Notes under the pieces: model-generated
What the model saw: the letters and a program-made list of their open reading frames with translations, nothing else
What the model was told of the DNA's origin: nothing
The model's database searches: none
Made by a program: the position numbers and the translations under genes
Origin: Emticicia fluvialis
GTDB lineage: Bacteria > Bacteroidota > Bacteroidia > Cytophagales > Spirosomataceae
Reading direction: 5' to 3'
NCBI RefSeq assembly: GCF_024793945.1
Contig: NZ_JANUSD010000014.1
Span: forward strand, 1-64,000
Length of the DNA stretch: 64,000 bases
Part shown: positions 27,390 through 34,197 of the stretch, piece by piece
Position numbering within the stretch: the stretch's first letter is position 1
Layout of the letters: the number at the start of each line of letters is the position of its first letter

Positions 27390-27420
27390 AAGCAGACCTG
27401 CAATGCATACAGGTCTGCTT
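27390..27420. terminator. terminator of the PASTA gene
   Basis: AAGCAGACCTG (27390-27400) pairs with CAGGTCTGCTT (27410-27420) over a 9-nt loop. The minus strand continues with a T run. It lies 27 bp past the PASTA gene stop. Confidence 0.85.
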
Positions 27421-27446
27421 TGTATTTACGGGCAAGAATGGTACTG

Positions 27447-28229
27447 TTAATTAGGGATTACCGAATTAGGGTCCATTCCGGCTACTTCTACGTCTATTAC
27501 ATCACCTATACGGATTTTATTTCCTTCAGAGGCCGGCCGCTGTTTCACAATGGTGCCATCTGGCGTGCCATCAACCGGGCCAACATAATGAATGGTAATG
27601 TTCAGATTCTGGCCCGAAACCAATATTTCGGCCTCGTCTGCCAGCATACCTATCAGATTGGGTACTTCAACCATCTGGTCGCCCAGGCCATCGCCTACCA
27701 CCAGTACTACCTTAGAGCCTTTAGGTACGGCATCGCCAGGTTTTACTTCTCTGCCGTTTACTTTTATTTTCAGTACCGAATTGCCTTCCAGCGCGGGTAT
27801 GTATTCAGGGTTTCCGGCTATCAGCCCATTGCTCAGTAACTGGTTTTTAGCACTTGATAAAGACCTGTTGATGATATCTGGTATTTTAACCATTGGCGCC
27901 GTTTCTGACACAATGGTAAGGTATATTTTACGGCCTTCTTTTACGCTTGAACCCGCCTTCGGAAACTGCGTCAGTATAGTCAGCGGTTTGGCTCCTGCCA
28001 CAAAAGTACAGTCGCTTACTTCGTATTCCAGGTCACGGTCATCAAGCGATTTCTCCATTTCTTCCAGGCTCATTCCTTTCAGTTCAGGCACGGTAATAGA
28101 CTGCCCGTGGTTGGTGCTCCAGGGCAGATACAGAAAGAAAAAGCTAAAGAAAAGTATCAGACAAATTGCAATGATGATACCAATATGCGTGAAAATATCT
28201 GCACGTGAACTTGTACTAAATTTTGCCAT
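27447..28229 (-). CDS. PASTA-domain membrane protein
   Basis: The 260-aa protein has a short cytoplasmic N-terminus, one transmembrane helix (about 15-35) and three PASTA repeats (about 45-110, 112-180, 182-255). Each opens with a VPDLxG-like motif (ITVPELKGMSLEEME, VKIPDIINRSLSSAK, VEVPNLIGMLADEAE). PASTA modules bind muropeptides or beta-lactams in PBPs and Ser/Thr kinases. Here there is no kinase or transpeptidase domain. It is a small stand-alone PASTA protein common in Bacteroidota, probably linked to the cell wall. Confidence 0.88.
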   Translation of the reverse strand: MAKFSTSSRADIFTHIGIIIAICLILFFSFFFLYLPWSTNHGQSITVPELKGMSLEEMEKSLDDRDLEYEVSDCTFVAGAKPLTILTQFPKAGSSVKEGRKIYLTIVSETAPMVKIPDIINRSLSSAKNQLLSNGLIAGNPEYIPALEGNSVLKIKVNGREVKPGDAVPKGSKVVLVVGDGLGDQMVEVPNLIGMLADEAEILVSGQNLNITIHYVGPVDGTPDGTIVKQRPASEGNKIRIGDVIDVEVAGMDPNSVIPN

Positions 28230-28328
28230 TTGTATAGGTTTGCATTCAGGATTCTACTCCGGAAACGATTGTCGTTCTTATAGAATCAATGCAAAAAAAA
28301 GGGATTTATTGGAAAATGCAAAGACTTT

Positions 28329-29807
28329 TTATTTTATGCCGCCTGTCCAGTTTTTCAATGGCTTTTGTAATACCAGAATGATACCGCCAACAATCAAACA
28401 GAACCACACGATGCTCATGAACATCTGCGGCATTTGCTGTACGTTTTCTTCGTCAAAGCCACCTGCAAACAAGCCTGCAAATAAATTTCCTAAGGCAGTG
28501 GCTACAAACCAGATGCCCATCAGCTGGCTTAAATACTGTTTTGGAGCCAGCTTGGTGTATGCACTTAAGCCAACGGGGCTGAGGCAAAGCTCGCCAATGG
28601 TGTGAAACACATAGGTAAAAGTAAGCACAAAGGCAGAGGCTTTCAGGCCCTGAACGGCAACTTTGGCGCCTATAACCATTACATAGTAACCTACTGCCAC
28701 CAGAAATAGCGCAATGGCAAATTTAACAAGCAGTGGCGGGTTGGCTTTGCGTTTTTCAAGAAAAACCCAGATACCGCCTACCATTGGTGCAAAAAGCAGT
28801 ATAAAGAAAGCGTTGAAGTTCTGAAACCAACTGGATGGCATACCGAATGGTAATTCGGAGTAACGGTCGGCAAAAATCTGTAATGATGAGCCTTGTTGCT
28901 CAAAACCTGCCCAGAATAAAACTGCTCCCCAGAAAAGAATAAACAGAATAACCACTCTTTTCATTTCTATTTTTGAGAGGCCTGACGCAAACAGCAGATT
29001 TGCAAAGTAAACCAGTACAACAGCCACGCATATTACACCCATTGAGGTGGCAACGCCCTTTTTGCTATCCCAGGCAAAGGTACCGTTTAGCTGCATGGCT
29101 ATAATAAATATTACCAGAGCTGCCAGTAGAATCCAGCTAAGGGGTTGTAGTTTAACCGGGGCTCCGGTTTCGGTAGTGGTTTTGGCAACTTTCGGATACA
29201 ACCCTTTGTCTTGCAGGTATCTGGTAGCAAAAACGCGGTAGTTAATCAAGCCCAGAAACATGGCTACCGCTGCTGCTCCGAAACCATAATGCCAGCCAAC
29301 TTTTTGTCCGAGATACCCAACGATGGTAATGCCCAGAAAAGACCCCAGGTTAATACCCATATAGAAAATAGAAAAGGCGGCATCTCGCACGGCGCCACCT
29401 TCGGGGTAAAGTTCACTAACAATAGAACTGATATTGGGTTTTAAAAGCCCGGTGCCAATAGCAACCAGAGCCAGACCTAAAAAAAACACGGCTTGTGAAG
29501 ACGGGAACGCCAATACAATATGCCCCAGCATAATGGTTATGCCACCATACCATATTGCTTTGCGCTGGCCCAGCACGTTATCTGCCAGCCACCCGCCGGG
29601 TAACGAAAGTAAATAAACCGAAAAAGTGTATAAGCCATAAGTGGCGCCGCCTTCGCCCTCGTTCAGTCCCAGGCCGCCGCTGGTTTTGTCTAATAAAAAA
29701 AGTAGAAGAATGGCGCGCATTCCGTAATAAGAAAAACGCTCCCACATTTCGGTAAAGAATAATACAAACAACCCGCGGGGGTGCCCGAATAAAGTTTTAT
29801 CGTTCAT
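28329..29807 (-). CDS. POT-family proton-coupled peptide transporter
   Basis: The 492-aa polytopic protein of the MFS/PTR2 family imports di- and tripeptides with protons. It shows the ExxERFxYYG motif (EMWERFSYYGMRAILLLF) near the N-terminus, the GGWLADNVLGQRKAI loop, the FSIFYMGINLGSF signature, and about 12-14 helices. It stands alone with a TAnnTTTG element 55 bp upstream. Confidence 0.93.
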   Translation of the reverse strand: MNDKTLFGHPRGLFVLFFTEMWERFSYYGMRAILLLFLLDKTSGGLGLNEGEGGATYGLYTFSVYLLSLPGGWLADNVLGQRKAIWYGGITIMLGHIVLAFPSSQAVFFLGLALVAIGTGLLKPNISSIVSELYPEGGAVRDAAFSIFYMGINLGSFLGITIVGYLGQKVGWHYGFGAAAVAMFLGLINYRVFATRYLQDKGLYPKVAKTTTETGAPVKLQPLSWILLAALVIFIIAMQLNGTFAWDSKKGVATSMGVICVAVVLVYFANLLFASGLSKIEMKRVVILFILFWGAVLFWAGFEQQGSSLQIFADRYSELPFGMPSSWFQNFNAFFILLFAPMVGGIWVFLEKRKANPPLLVKFAIALFLVAVGYYVMVIGAKVAVQGLKASAFVLTFTYVFHTIGELCLSPVGLSAYTKLAPKQYLSQLMGIWFVATALGNLFAGLFAGGFDEENVQQMPQMFMSIVWFCLIVGGIILVLQKPLKNWTGGIK

Positions 29808-29861
29808 TAAGTTTAGAGTTTAGATGTGTTGTCAGTTGATGAATCAAGTTTAATTAATCCG

Positions 29862-29869
29862 CAAATTTA
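29862..29869 (-). promoter_or_regulatory. -7 element TAAATTTG before the peptide transporter
   Basis: An exact -7 match on the minus strand, about 55 bp upstream of the transporter ATG. The -33 is not clear at the usual spacing. Confidence 0.4.
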
Positions 29870-30035
29870 TGGTAAGTAACGCACAATTTAGAAAATTTTA
29901 TCTATACCGGTTCAAAAATCTTCTGCTAAAGGGGTAAGAGGGTTCATTCTTTAGACAATTGTAATGATGCGGGGCGGTTGCTTATGTGCCTGGCGGATTA
30001 GCGAAACAGACCGGGTATTAAGTGAAATGTATTAT

Positions 30036-30049
30036 AGCGAAATTTCGCT
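30036..30049. promoter_or_regulatory. perfect palindrome AGCGAAATTTCGCT
   Basis: A 14-bp perfect palindrome ends 8 bp upstream of the -33 element of the putative sRNA promoter. The location fits an activator site. The protein that would bind it is unknown. Confidence 0.4.
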
Positions 30050-30057
30050 GCTTTTAC

Positions 30058-30088
30058 TTGTTTCGCATTAAGTATTTTTTTATTTTTG
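30058..30088 (+). promoter_or_regulatory. promoter of the putative sRNA
   Basis: TTG (30058-30060) is followed by a 20-bp spacer and TATTTTTG (30081-30088), an excellent Bacteroidota -33/-7 pair. The predicted start is near 30095. The next gene is 300 bp away and a terminator intervenes. Confidence 0.6.
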
Positions 30089-30094
30089 TGTGCT

Positions 30095-30225
30095 GGTACT
30101 TCTATTTGTGGGTTTGAACGCCAAAATGAGAGGATGATAACTAGGTATCGGCAGATGTTTAAGGTTTAATTTTGCTTAGAATAAAAGAATAAGAAAGGCC
30201 CTGCCAATGGCGGGGCTATTTTTTT
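30095..30225 (+). ncRNA. candidate intergenic small RNA, about 130 nt
   Basis: A strong promoter (30058-30088) and a strong intrinsic terminator enclose about 130 nt with no credible ORF; the only ATG-led frame is a few codons. The terminator stem pairs GCCCTGCC (30198-30205) with GGCGGGGC (30209-30216, one G-T pair) over AAT, then a T run at 30219-30225. I cannot assign it to a known RNA family. Alternatively it is a short orphan leader or decayed gene. Confidence 0.45.
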
Positions 30226-30388
30226 AGCCAATTTATATGTAATAACACATAATTAATCTACACATTTTAGTTTTACATCGCCGATTATGTATATTGGCAA
30301 TTGTATTTGCCGACAACGACAAAAAACAATTAACAAAAAAGCTCAATAACTGTTCTGTTATCAAATCAATCTAAACTTTATTCTGACC

Positions 30389-31255
30389 ATGATTAAATCT
30401 TTCATTGTATTGCACGCGTTTCTATTGGGAGTGTGGGGTTTGTTCTTTTTCGGAAATACCGAAAAAACCACACCTGCTTCAGAAATTACAATATGCCATA
30501 CCGCCCCGGAAAATGGCATGAAACAATTTGCGCTCGACCCCGCTTTTCAGGCTCTGCATCCTGCACCACTGGCTATTAATTATCAGGCAACCGGTACTGA
30601 CATTACCTTTCAGACACCTGATGGCAAAGAAGCCCGTGGCTATTTAATTAAAGCTAAAGGCAAAAGCAACAAATGGTTGCTGGTGTATCAGGAGTGGTGG
30701 GGCCTGAACGACTACATCAAGCGCCAGTCAGACACCTACTACAAAGACCTGGGCGAAGACGTAAACGTATTGGCATTGGATATGTACGATGGCAAAGTTA
30801 CTGCCAACCCACAAGAGGCGGGCAAGTTTATGTCTGAAACCAACGAGGCACGTCTGGAAGCCATCATGAAAGGTGGGATAGCGTTTGCTGGCAAAAATGC
30901 AAAAATTGCCAATGTTGGCTGGTGTTTTGGAGGCAGTTTGTCTTTGCAGTCGGCACTTTTGGGCGGTAAGCAAACGGTGGGCTCGGTAATGTATTACGGC
31001 ATGCCTGTAAGAGACGTAGAAAAACTGAAAACCCTGAACAGCGATGTGCTGGGTTTGTTTGCTACCGAAACCCGTATCTCTAAAGAAGTAATTGAAGAGT
31101 TTGCTGCCAACATGAAAACCGCCGGTAAAACCCTTACTTACAAAATCTTTAACGGCGTGCACGGATTTGCCAACCCAAGTAACCCCAAGTATGACGAGGC
31201 CCTTGCCAAAGAAGCCTATGGCATGTCTTTAGCTTACCTTAAAAAGAAATTTTAA
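30389..31255 (+). CDS. dienelactone hydrolase family protein, exported
   Basis: The 288-aa alpha/beta hydrolase has an N-terminal signal or anchor (about 1-22). The DLH core starts near residue 72 (FQTPDGKEARGYL). The nucleophile is Cys179 in VGWCFGGS and the His is His258 in GVHGF. The expected Asp position of the triad reads LFATETRI, so the acid may be Glu227 or be missing. Substrate is unknown. A strong terminator follows directly. Confidence 0.85.
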   Translation: MIKSFIVLHAFLLGVWGLFFFGNTEKTTPASEITICHTAPENGMKQFALDPAFQALHPAPLAINYQATGTDITFQTPDGKEARGYLIKAKGKSNKWLLVYQEWWGLNDYIKRQSDTYYKDLGEDVNVLALDMYDGKVTANPQEAGKFMSETNEARLEAIMKGGIAFAGKNAKIANVGWCFGGSLSLQSALLGGKQTVGSVMYYGMPVRDVEKLKTLNSDVLGLFATETRISKEVIEEFAANMKTAGKTLTYKIFNGVHGFANPSNPKYDEALAKEAYGMSLAYLKKKF

Positions 31256-31260
31256 TCTGG

Positions 31261-31286
31261 CGGGCACCTGATAAGTGCCCGTTTTT
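31261..31286 (+). terminator. terminator after the hydrolase gene
   Basis: CGGGCAC (31261-31267) pairs with GTGCCCG (31275-31281) over a 7-nt loop, followed by TTTTT. Confidence 0.9.
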
Positions 31287-31338
31287 ATTTAAATTCCGCC
31301 GTTTTTTAATCTTTACGACTCTAAACTATTATAAGCCT

Positions 31339-31851
31339 ATGAAGTTGCTTGTTCCTGTCTTGTTTATCATTATCGGCATTTCGTCTTTTGTTACCATTGG
31401 TACCACCTCAAAAAAAGACAGTGAAGCCATTGTATGGAAAGATACATTGATGGCCGATCGCGAGAAATACCTGAAAGCCTACAAAGATTCTATCCGTGGC
31501 AAAGAAAATGTTGCGGCAGACTCGGTTTTTAAAAATATCAAGGTGCTGAAAGGGAAATCGGCCGAGCAGGTACTAAGTATCATGAACAGCTGGGGCCATG
31601 CTTTGGGTGTTACCTGCAAGTTTTGCCATGATTTGAACGACTTTGCCTCTGAAAAACCACGCCATTTTAATCAGACCCGCGAAATGTTTGACATGACCAA
31701 CCGCCTGAACCGTGAGATACTGGCCAGCCTGAAGACCTTCCGCCAGCCGGTGGTAATGGGTTGTATATCTTGCCACAACGAGATGAAAGAACCCCCGCAC
31801 GATGGCCCGAAAGTACAAGGTAATGGTGCAAGACCACGGCCGGGTAACTGA
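31339..31851 (+). CDS. dihaem c-type cytochrome (reaction-centre cytochrome c-like)
   Basis: The 170-aa exported protein has an N-terminal hydrophobic signal (about 1-20) and two haem-attachment sites: CKFCH (about 97-101) and CISCH (about 144-148). The spacing and the segment VLSIMNSWGHALGVTC resemble the cytochrome c subunit family of photosynthetic reaction centres, small versions of which occur in non-phototrophic Bacteroidota. It probably carries electrons in the periplasm. It lies between two terminators and appears monocistronic. Confidence 0.85.
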   Translation: MKLLVPVLFIIIGISSFVTIGTTSKKDSEAIVWKDTLMADREKYLKAYKDSIRGKENVAADSVFKNIKVLKGKSAEQVLSIMNSWGHALGVTCKFCHDLNDFASEKPRHFNQTREMFDMTNRLNREILASLKTFRQPVVMGCISCHNEMKEPPHDGPKVQGNGARPRPGN

Positions 31852-31878
31852 TTTTCCTGAGCCTTTAAGTTATATTAC

Positions 31879-31913
31879 CCTGTGTTTGCTTAGGCAGGCA
31901 CAGGATTTTTTTT
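31879..31913 (+). terminator. terminator after the cytochrome gene
   Basis: CCTGTG (31879-31884) pairs with CACAGG (31899-31904), followed by A and eight Ts. It separates the cytochrome from the BlaI promoter. Confidence 0.8.
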
Positions 31914-31927
31914 GTTTATTTGAAAAA

Positions 31928-31964
31928 AAACTATCGAAATAGTTTTGAAACTAAATTATTAGTT
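31928..31964. promoter_or_regulatory. tandem BlaI-type operators AACTA-N6-TAGTT x2
   Basis: The first palindrome is AAACTAT-CGAA-ATAGTTT (31928-31945). The second is AACTAA-ATTA-TTAGTT (31949-31964). Both share AACTA-N6-TAGTT, and their centres (31936.5 and 31956.5) are exactly 20 bp apart, two helical turns. The second fills the spacer between the -33 and -7 elements, so occupancy should block transcription. BlaI/MecI repressors bind such dyads upstream of their own genes. The pairing with the BlaI gene here is inference from position. Confidence 0.65.
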
Positions 31965-31973
31965 ATACATTTG
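31943..31973 (+). promoter_or_regulatory. promoter of the BlaI-M56 cluster
   Basis: TTTTG (31943-31947), an 18-bp spacer and TACATTTG (31966-31973) form a clear Bacteroidota promoter. Transcription would start near 31980, 36 nt before the BlaI ATG. Both candidate operators overlap it. Confidence 0.7.
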
Positions 31974-32015
31974 TTTCAGAGAAAGCCGAAAAAACATAAT
32001 CAATTAGAAAATACG

Positions 32016-32387
32016 ATGGAACTCAGAGAATTGACTCGTGCGGAAGAGGAAGTAATGCAAATATTATGGAATCGCGAACCCGCCTTTGTAAAAGATATTC
32101 TGGAAGAATTTCCTGAGCCTCGCCCGGCATACAACACGGTGTCAACCATTGTGCGTATTCTGGAGCAGAAGGGTTTTATTGGCCACAAGGCCTATGGTAA
32201 AACCCACGAGTATTACTCATTGGTAAGCAAAGAAGAATATAAATCTTTTGCCACCGGAAAACTGATGGAGGGATATTTTGAAAATTCGGTAGAAGAAATG
32301 TTCTCGTTTTTTGTGAGAGAAAAAAAGATTGATGTGAAAGAAGCAGACGAGATACTGAAACTGATTGAGAAAATGAAAAAGCATTAA
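32016..32387 (+). CDS. BlaI/MecI/CopY-family transcriptional repressor
   Basis: A winged-helix repressor of 123 aa, the normal BlaI size. I start it at 32016 (MELRELTRAEEEVMQILW), since the longer frame from a TTG at 31920 would cross the promoter. The segment RPAYNTVSTIVRILEQKGFI is the DNA-recognition helix and wing region. The C-terminal half is the dimerisation helices. In the classic system the partner M56 metallopeptidase inactivates it. Here the next gene encodes such a peptidase (74-bp gap). The inducer is unknown; no beta-lactamase gene is adjacent. Confidence 0.93.
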   Translation: MELRELTRAEEEVMQILWNREPAFVKDILEEFPEPRPAYNTVSTIVRILEQKGFIGHKAYGKTHEYYSLVSKEEYKSFATGKLMEGYFENSVEEMFSFFVREKKIDVKEADEILKLIEKMKKH

Positions 32388-32461
32388 GCCTCCTCAACCC
32401 GAAACAATATAAAAAACGGTAAAAAAATAGTGTTTATGTATAACTTTTAACGTGGCATTAT

Positions 32462-33727
32462 ATGAGCGTACTTATCTACCTTCTGAAAGTCAATCTGGTA
32501 TTGGCAGCTTTTTTTGCTTTTTATTGGGTTTTTCTTCGTAGAAATACCTTTTTTCAGGCTAATAGATTTTATCTGTTATTATCAGTGCTGGCGTCTTTCA
32601 TGATGCCCGTTCTGAAGGTCAGACATACCTATAATTTTGATGCCCCTTTACCACATACGCTTAACGAAATACCGACCGAATCACTAAAGGCGGTGGTATA
32701 TCAGCCGGTTTTTCAGACAGCCCGAACCTTTACTTTTAACTGGATGGACCTGGTTACTGTGTTTTATCTGGTTGGGGCAGCCTATTTTTGTCTCAGGTTT
32801 ATTGTGGCGCTGGTGAGTGTTTATATACTTCTACGCGAAAGCGAGCCTATAGGCAAGCCTGAAACCCGCAGCGGACAAAATTACTGGCTTTTGCGTACCA
32901 ATAAATCTTATTCGTCATACTCGTTTTTTAATTTTCTGATTCTCAACCGTGACGACGTTTTTTATAACCGTGGCATTATTACAGACCACGAAGAGGTACA
33001 TATTAGCCAGGGCCATAGCTGGGACATCTTCTTTATCGAAATCGCCCAGATTTTCTGCTGGTTTAATCCTATTCTGATACTTTATAAAAATTCGCTTCGT
33101 AAACTGCATGAGTTTCTGGCCGACAGCATAGTGGAAGGAGAAGAAAAAGTACCTTATGCCCAGTTTCTGTTCGAGTATAATTTCAGAGTGAATGCCAGTA
33201 ACCTGGGCAATGATTTTTTCAGGGATTCGCTGCTGAAAGAGCGGATTCAGATGATGATGAAGGAGCGTAGCCCCATTTGGTTAGCCGGTAAGTATATTTT
33301 TTTAATTCCGCTGATTGTGTGCATGGGTTATTTTGTGGTGGCACAAGATGTAAGAAGAGTAAAAGATTCTGACCTGACCCCGGCAGAGTTCAAAGGTGGT
33401 AACAAAGCCTTTGAAAACTACATTGCCACAGAGTTTAAATATCCGGAAGGACCGTCTAAGGAAGGTGACATTTATGCGTCTTTTACGGTAGGCACCGATG
33501 GCGAGATAACCAATGTAGTGGTTGATAAAGGCATCAGGGCAGATTACAACGGCAGGGTTGGCAGCATATTGAAAGGCATGCCATACTGGATTCCGGCCGT
33601 AAAAAGAAAACAGGTGGTAGAGTCGAGAGTTTTTATGAGGTTAACCCTAGGTAAGCATAATAAAATTGTGGTAACCCAGACCAACGAAAACGCAACCCGG
33701 AAAAGTCAGGCTTTAACGGCTGAATGA
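32462..33727 (+). CDS. BlaR1-like M56 membrane metallopeptidase with TonB-like C-terminal domain
   Basis: The 421-aa protein has about four transmembrane helices. The zinc motif is HEEVH (His176-His180), and the downstream Glu is in HEFLADS (about 217). After a helix at about 280-298 comes a periplasmic tail (about 315-410) resembling a TonB C-terminal domain (FKYPEGPSKEGDIYASFTVGTDGEI...). It lacks the penicillin-binding sensor of true BlaR1, so the signal is probably not a beta-lactam. It should cleave or trigger loss of the BlaI repressor encoded upstream. Confidence 0.88.
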   Translation: MSVLIYLLKVNLVLAAFFAFYWVFLRRNTFFQANRFYLLLSVLASFMMPVLKVRHTYNFDAPLPHTLNEIPTESLKAVVYQPVFQTARTFTFNWMDLVTVFYLVGAAYFCLRFIVALVSVYILLRESEPIGKPETRSGQNYWLLRTNKSYSSYSFFNFLILNRDDVFYNRGIITDHEEVHISQGHSWDIFFIEIAQIFCWFNPILILYKNSLRKLHEFLADSIVEGEEKVPYAQFLFEYNFRVNASNLGNDFFRDSLLKERIQMMMKERSPIWLAGKYIFLIPLIVCMGYFVVAQDVRRVKDSDLTPAEFKGGNKAFENYIATEFKYPEGPSKEGDIYASFTVGTDGEITNVVVDKGIRADYNGRVGSILKGMPYWIPAVKRKQVVESRVFMRLTLGKHNKIVVTQTNENATRKSQALTAE

Positions 33728-33792
33728 GGGGCGCCTGGTGAAAGGCAATAACAGTATTTAAATATTAACAAATGTTCAACTATACAAATTTT

Positions 33793-34197
33793 ATGAAAAA
33801 GCTATTTTTTATTTTAACTCTTGGCGTATTTTCTGCCACAGGTCTTTCTGCCCAAACCCAAAAGAATGAACCCCTTGCGCAGGTAGAACAAGTTGCCGAA
33901 TACCCCGGAGGAATGAAAGGTCTGTTAGCGTTTGTGGGCACCCATCTTAAATATCCTAAAGCCGCTCGCGACAAGAATATTCAGGGGAAAGTGTTTATTA
34001 AATTAATTGTGGAAGAAGACGGAAGAATCAGCGAAACCGAGATTGTTAAAAGTCTGGGTTATGGTTGCGACGAAGAAGTTACCCGCGTGGTGAAGGCCAT
34101 GCCCCGGTGGACACCCGGCCGCAACGGTAATACGGCTGTCCGTTCTTCTCTTGTTTTGCCAATTATGTTTGCATTAGGAGAAAAAACATCAAAATAA
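33793..34197 (+). CDS. secreted TonB C-terminal-domain protein
   Basis: I start it at 33793 (MKKLFFILTLGVFSATGLSAQ), which gives a clean cleavable signal peptide and a 134-aa protein. Almost all of the mature part is one TonB C-terminal domain (GGMKGLLAFVGTHLKYPKAA, GKVFIKLIVEEDGRI, MPRWTPGRNG). There is no membrane anchor for ExbB/ExbD, so it cannot be a normal energy transducer. It overlaps the next gene by one base (TAATG), indicating translational coupling in the BlaI-M56 cluster. Confidence 0.85.
   Translation: MKKLFFILTLGVFSATGLSAQTQKNEPLAQVEQVAEYPGGMKGLLAFVGTHLKYPKAARDKNIQGKVFIKLIVEEDGRISETEIVKSLGYGCDEEVTRVVKAMPRWTPGRNGNTAVRSSLVLPIMFALGEKTSK

Larger units (their letters stand above)
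29808..30388. other. 581-bp intergenic region with a probable sRNA gene
   Basis: No supportable protein gene is visible on either strand. The left part holds the transporter promoter. The middle holds a 14-bp palindrome (30036-30049), a promoter (30058-30088) and a strong terminator (30197-30225), together resembling an sRNA gene. The right part has two small inverted repeats ahead of the hydrolase gene: GGCAA-N6-TTGCC (30296-30311) and ATAAC-N6-GTTAT (30346-30361). Confidence 0.55.
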
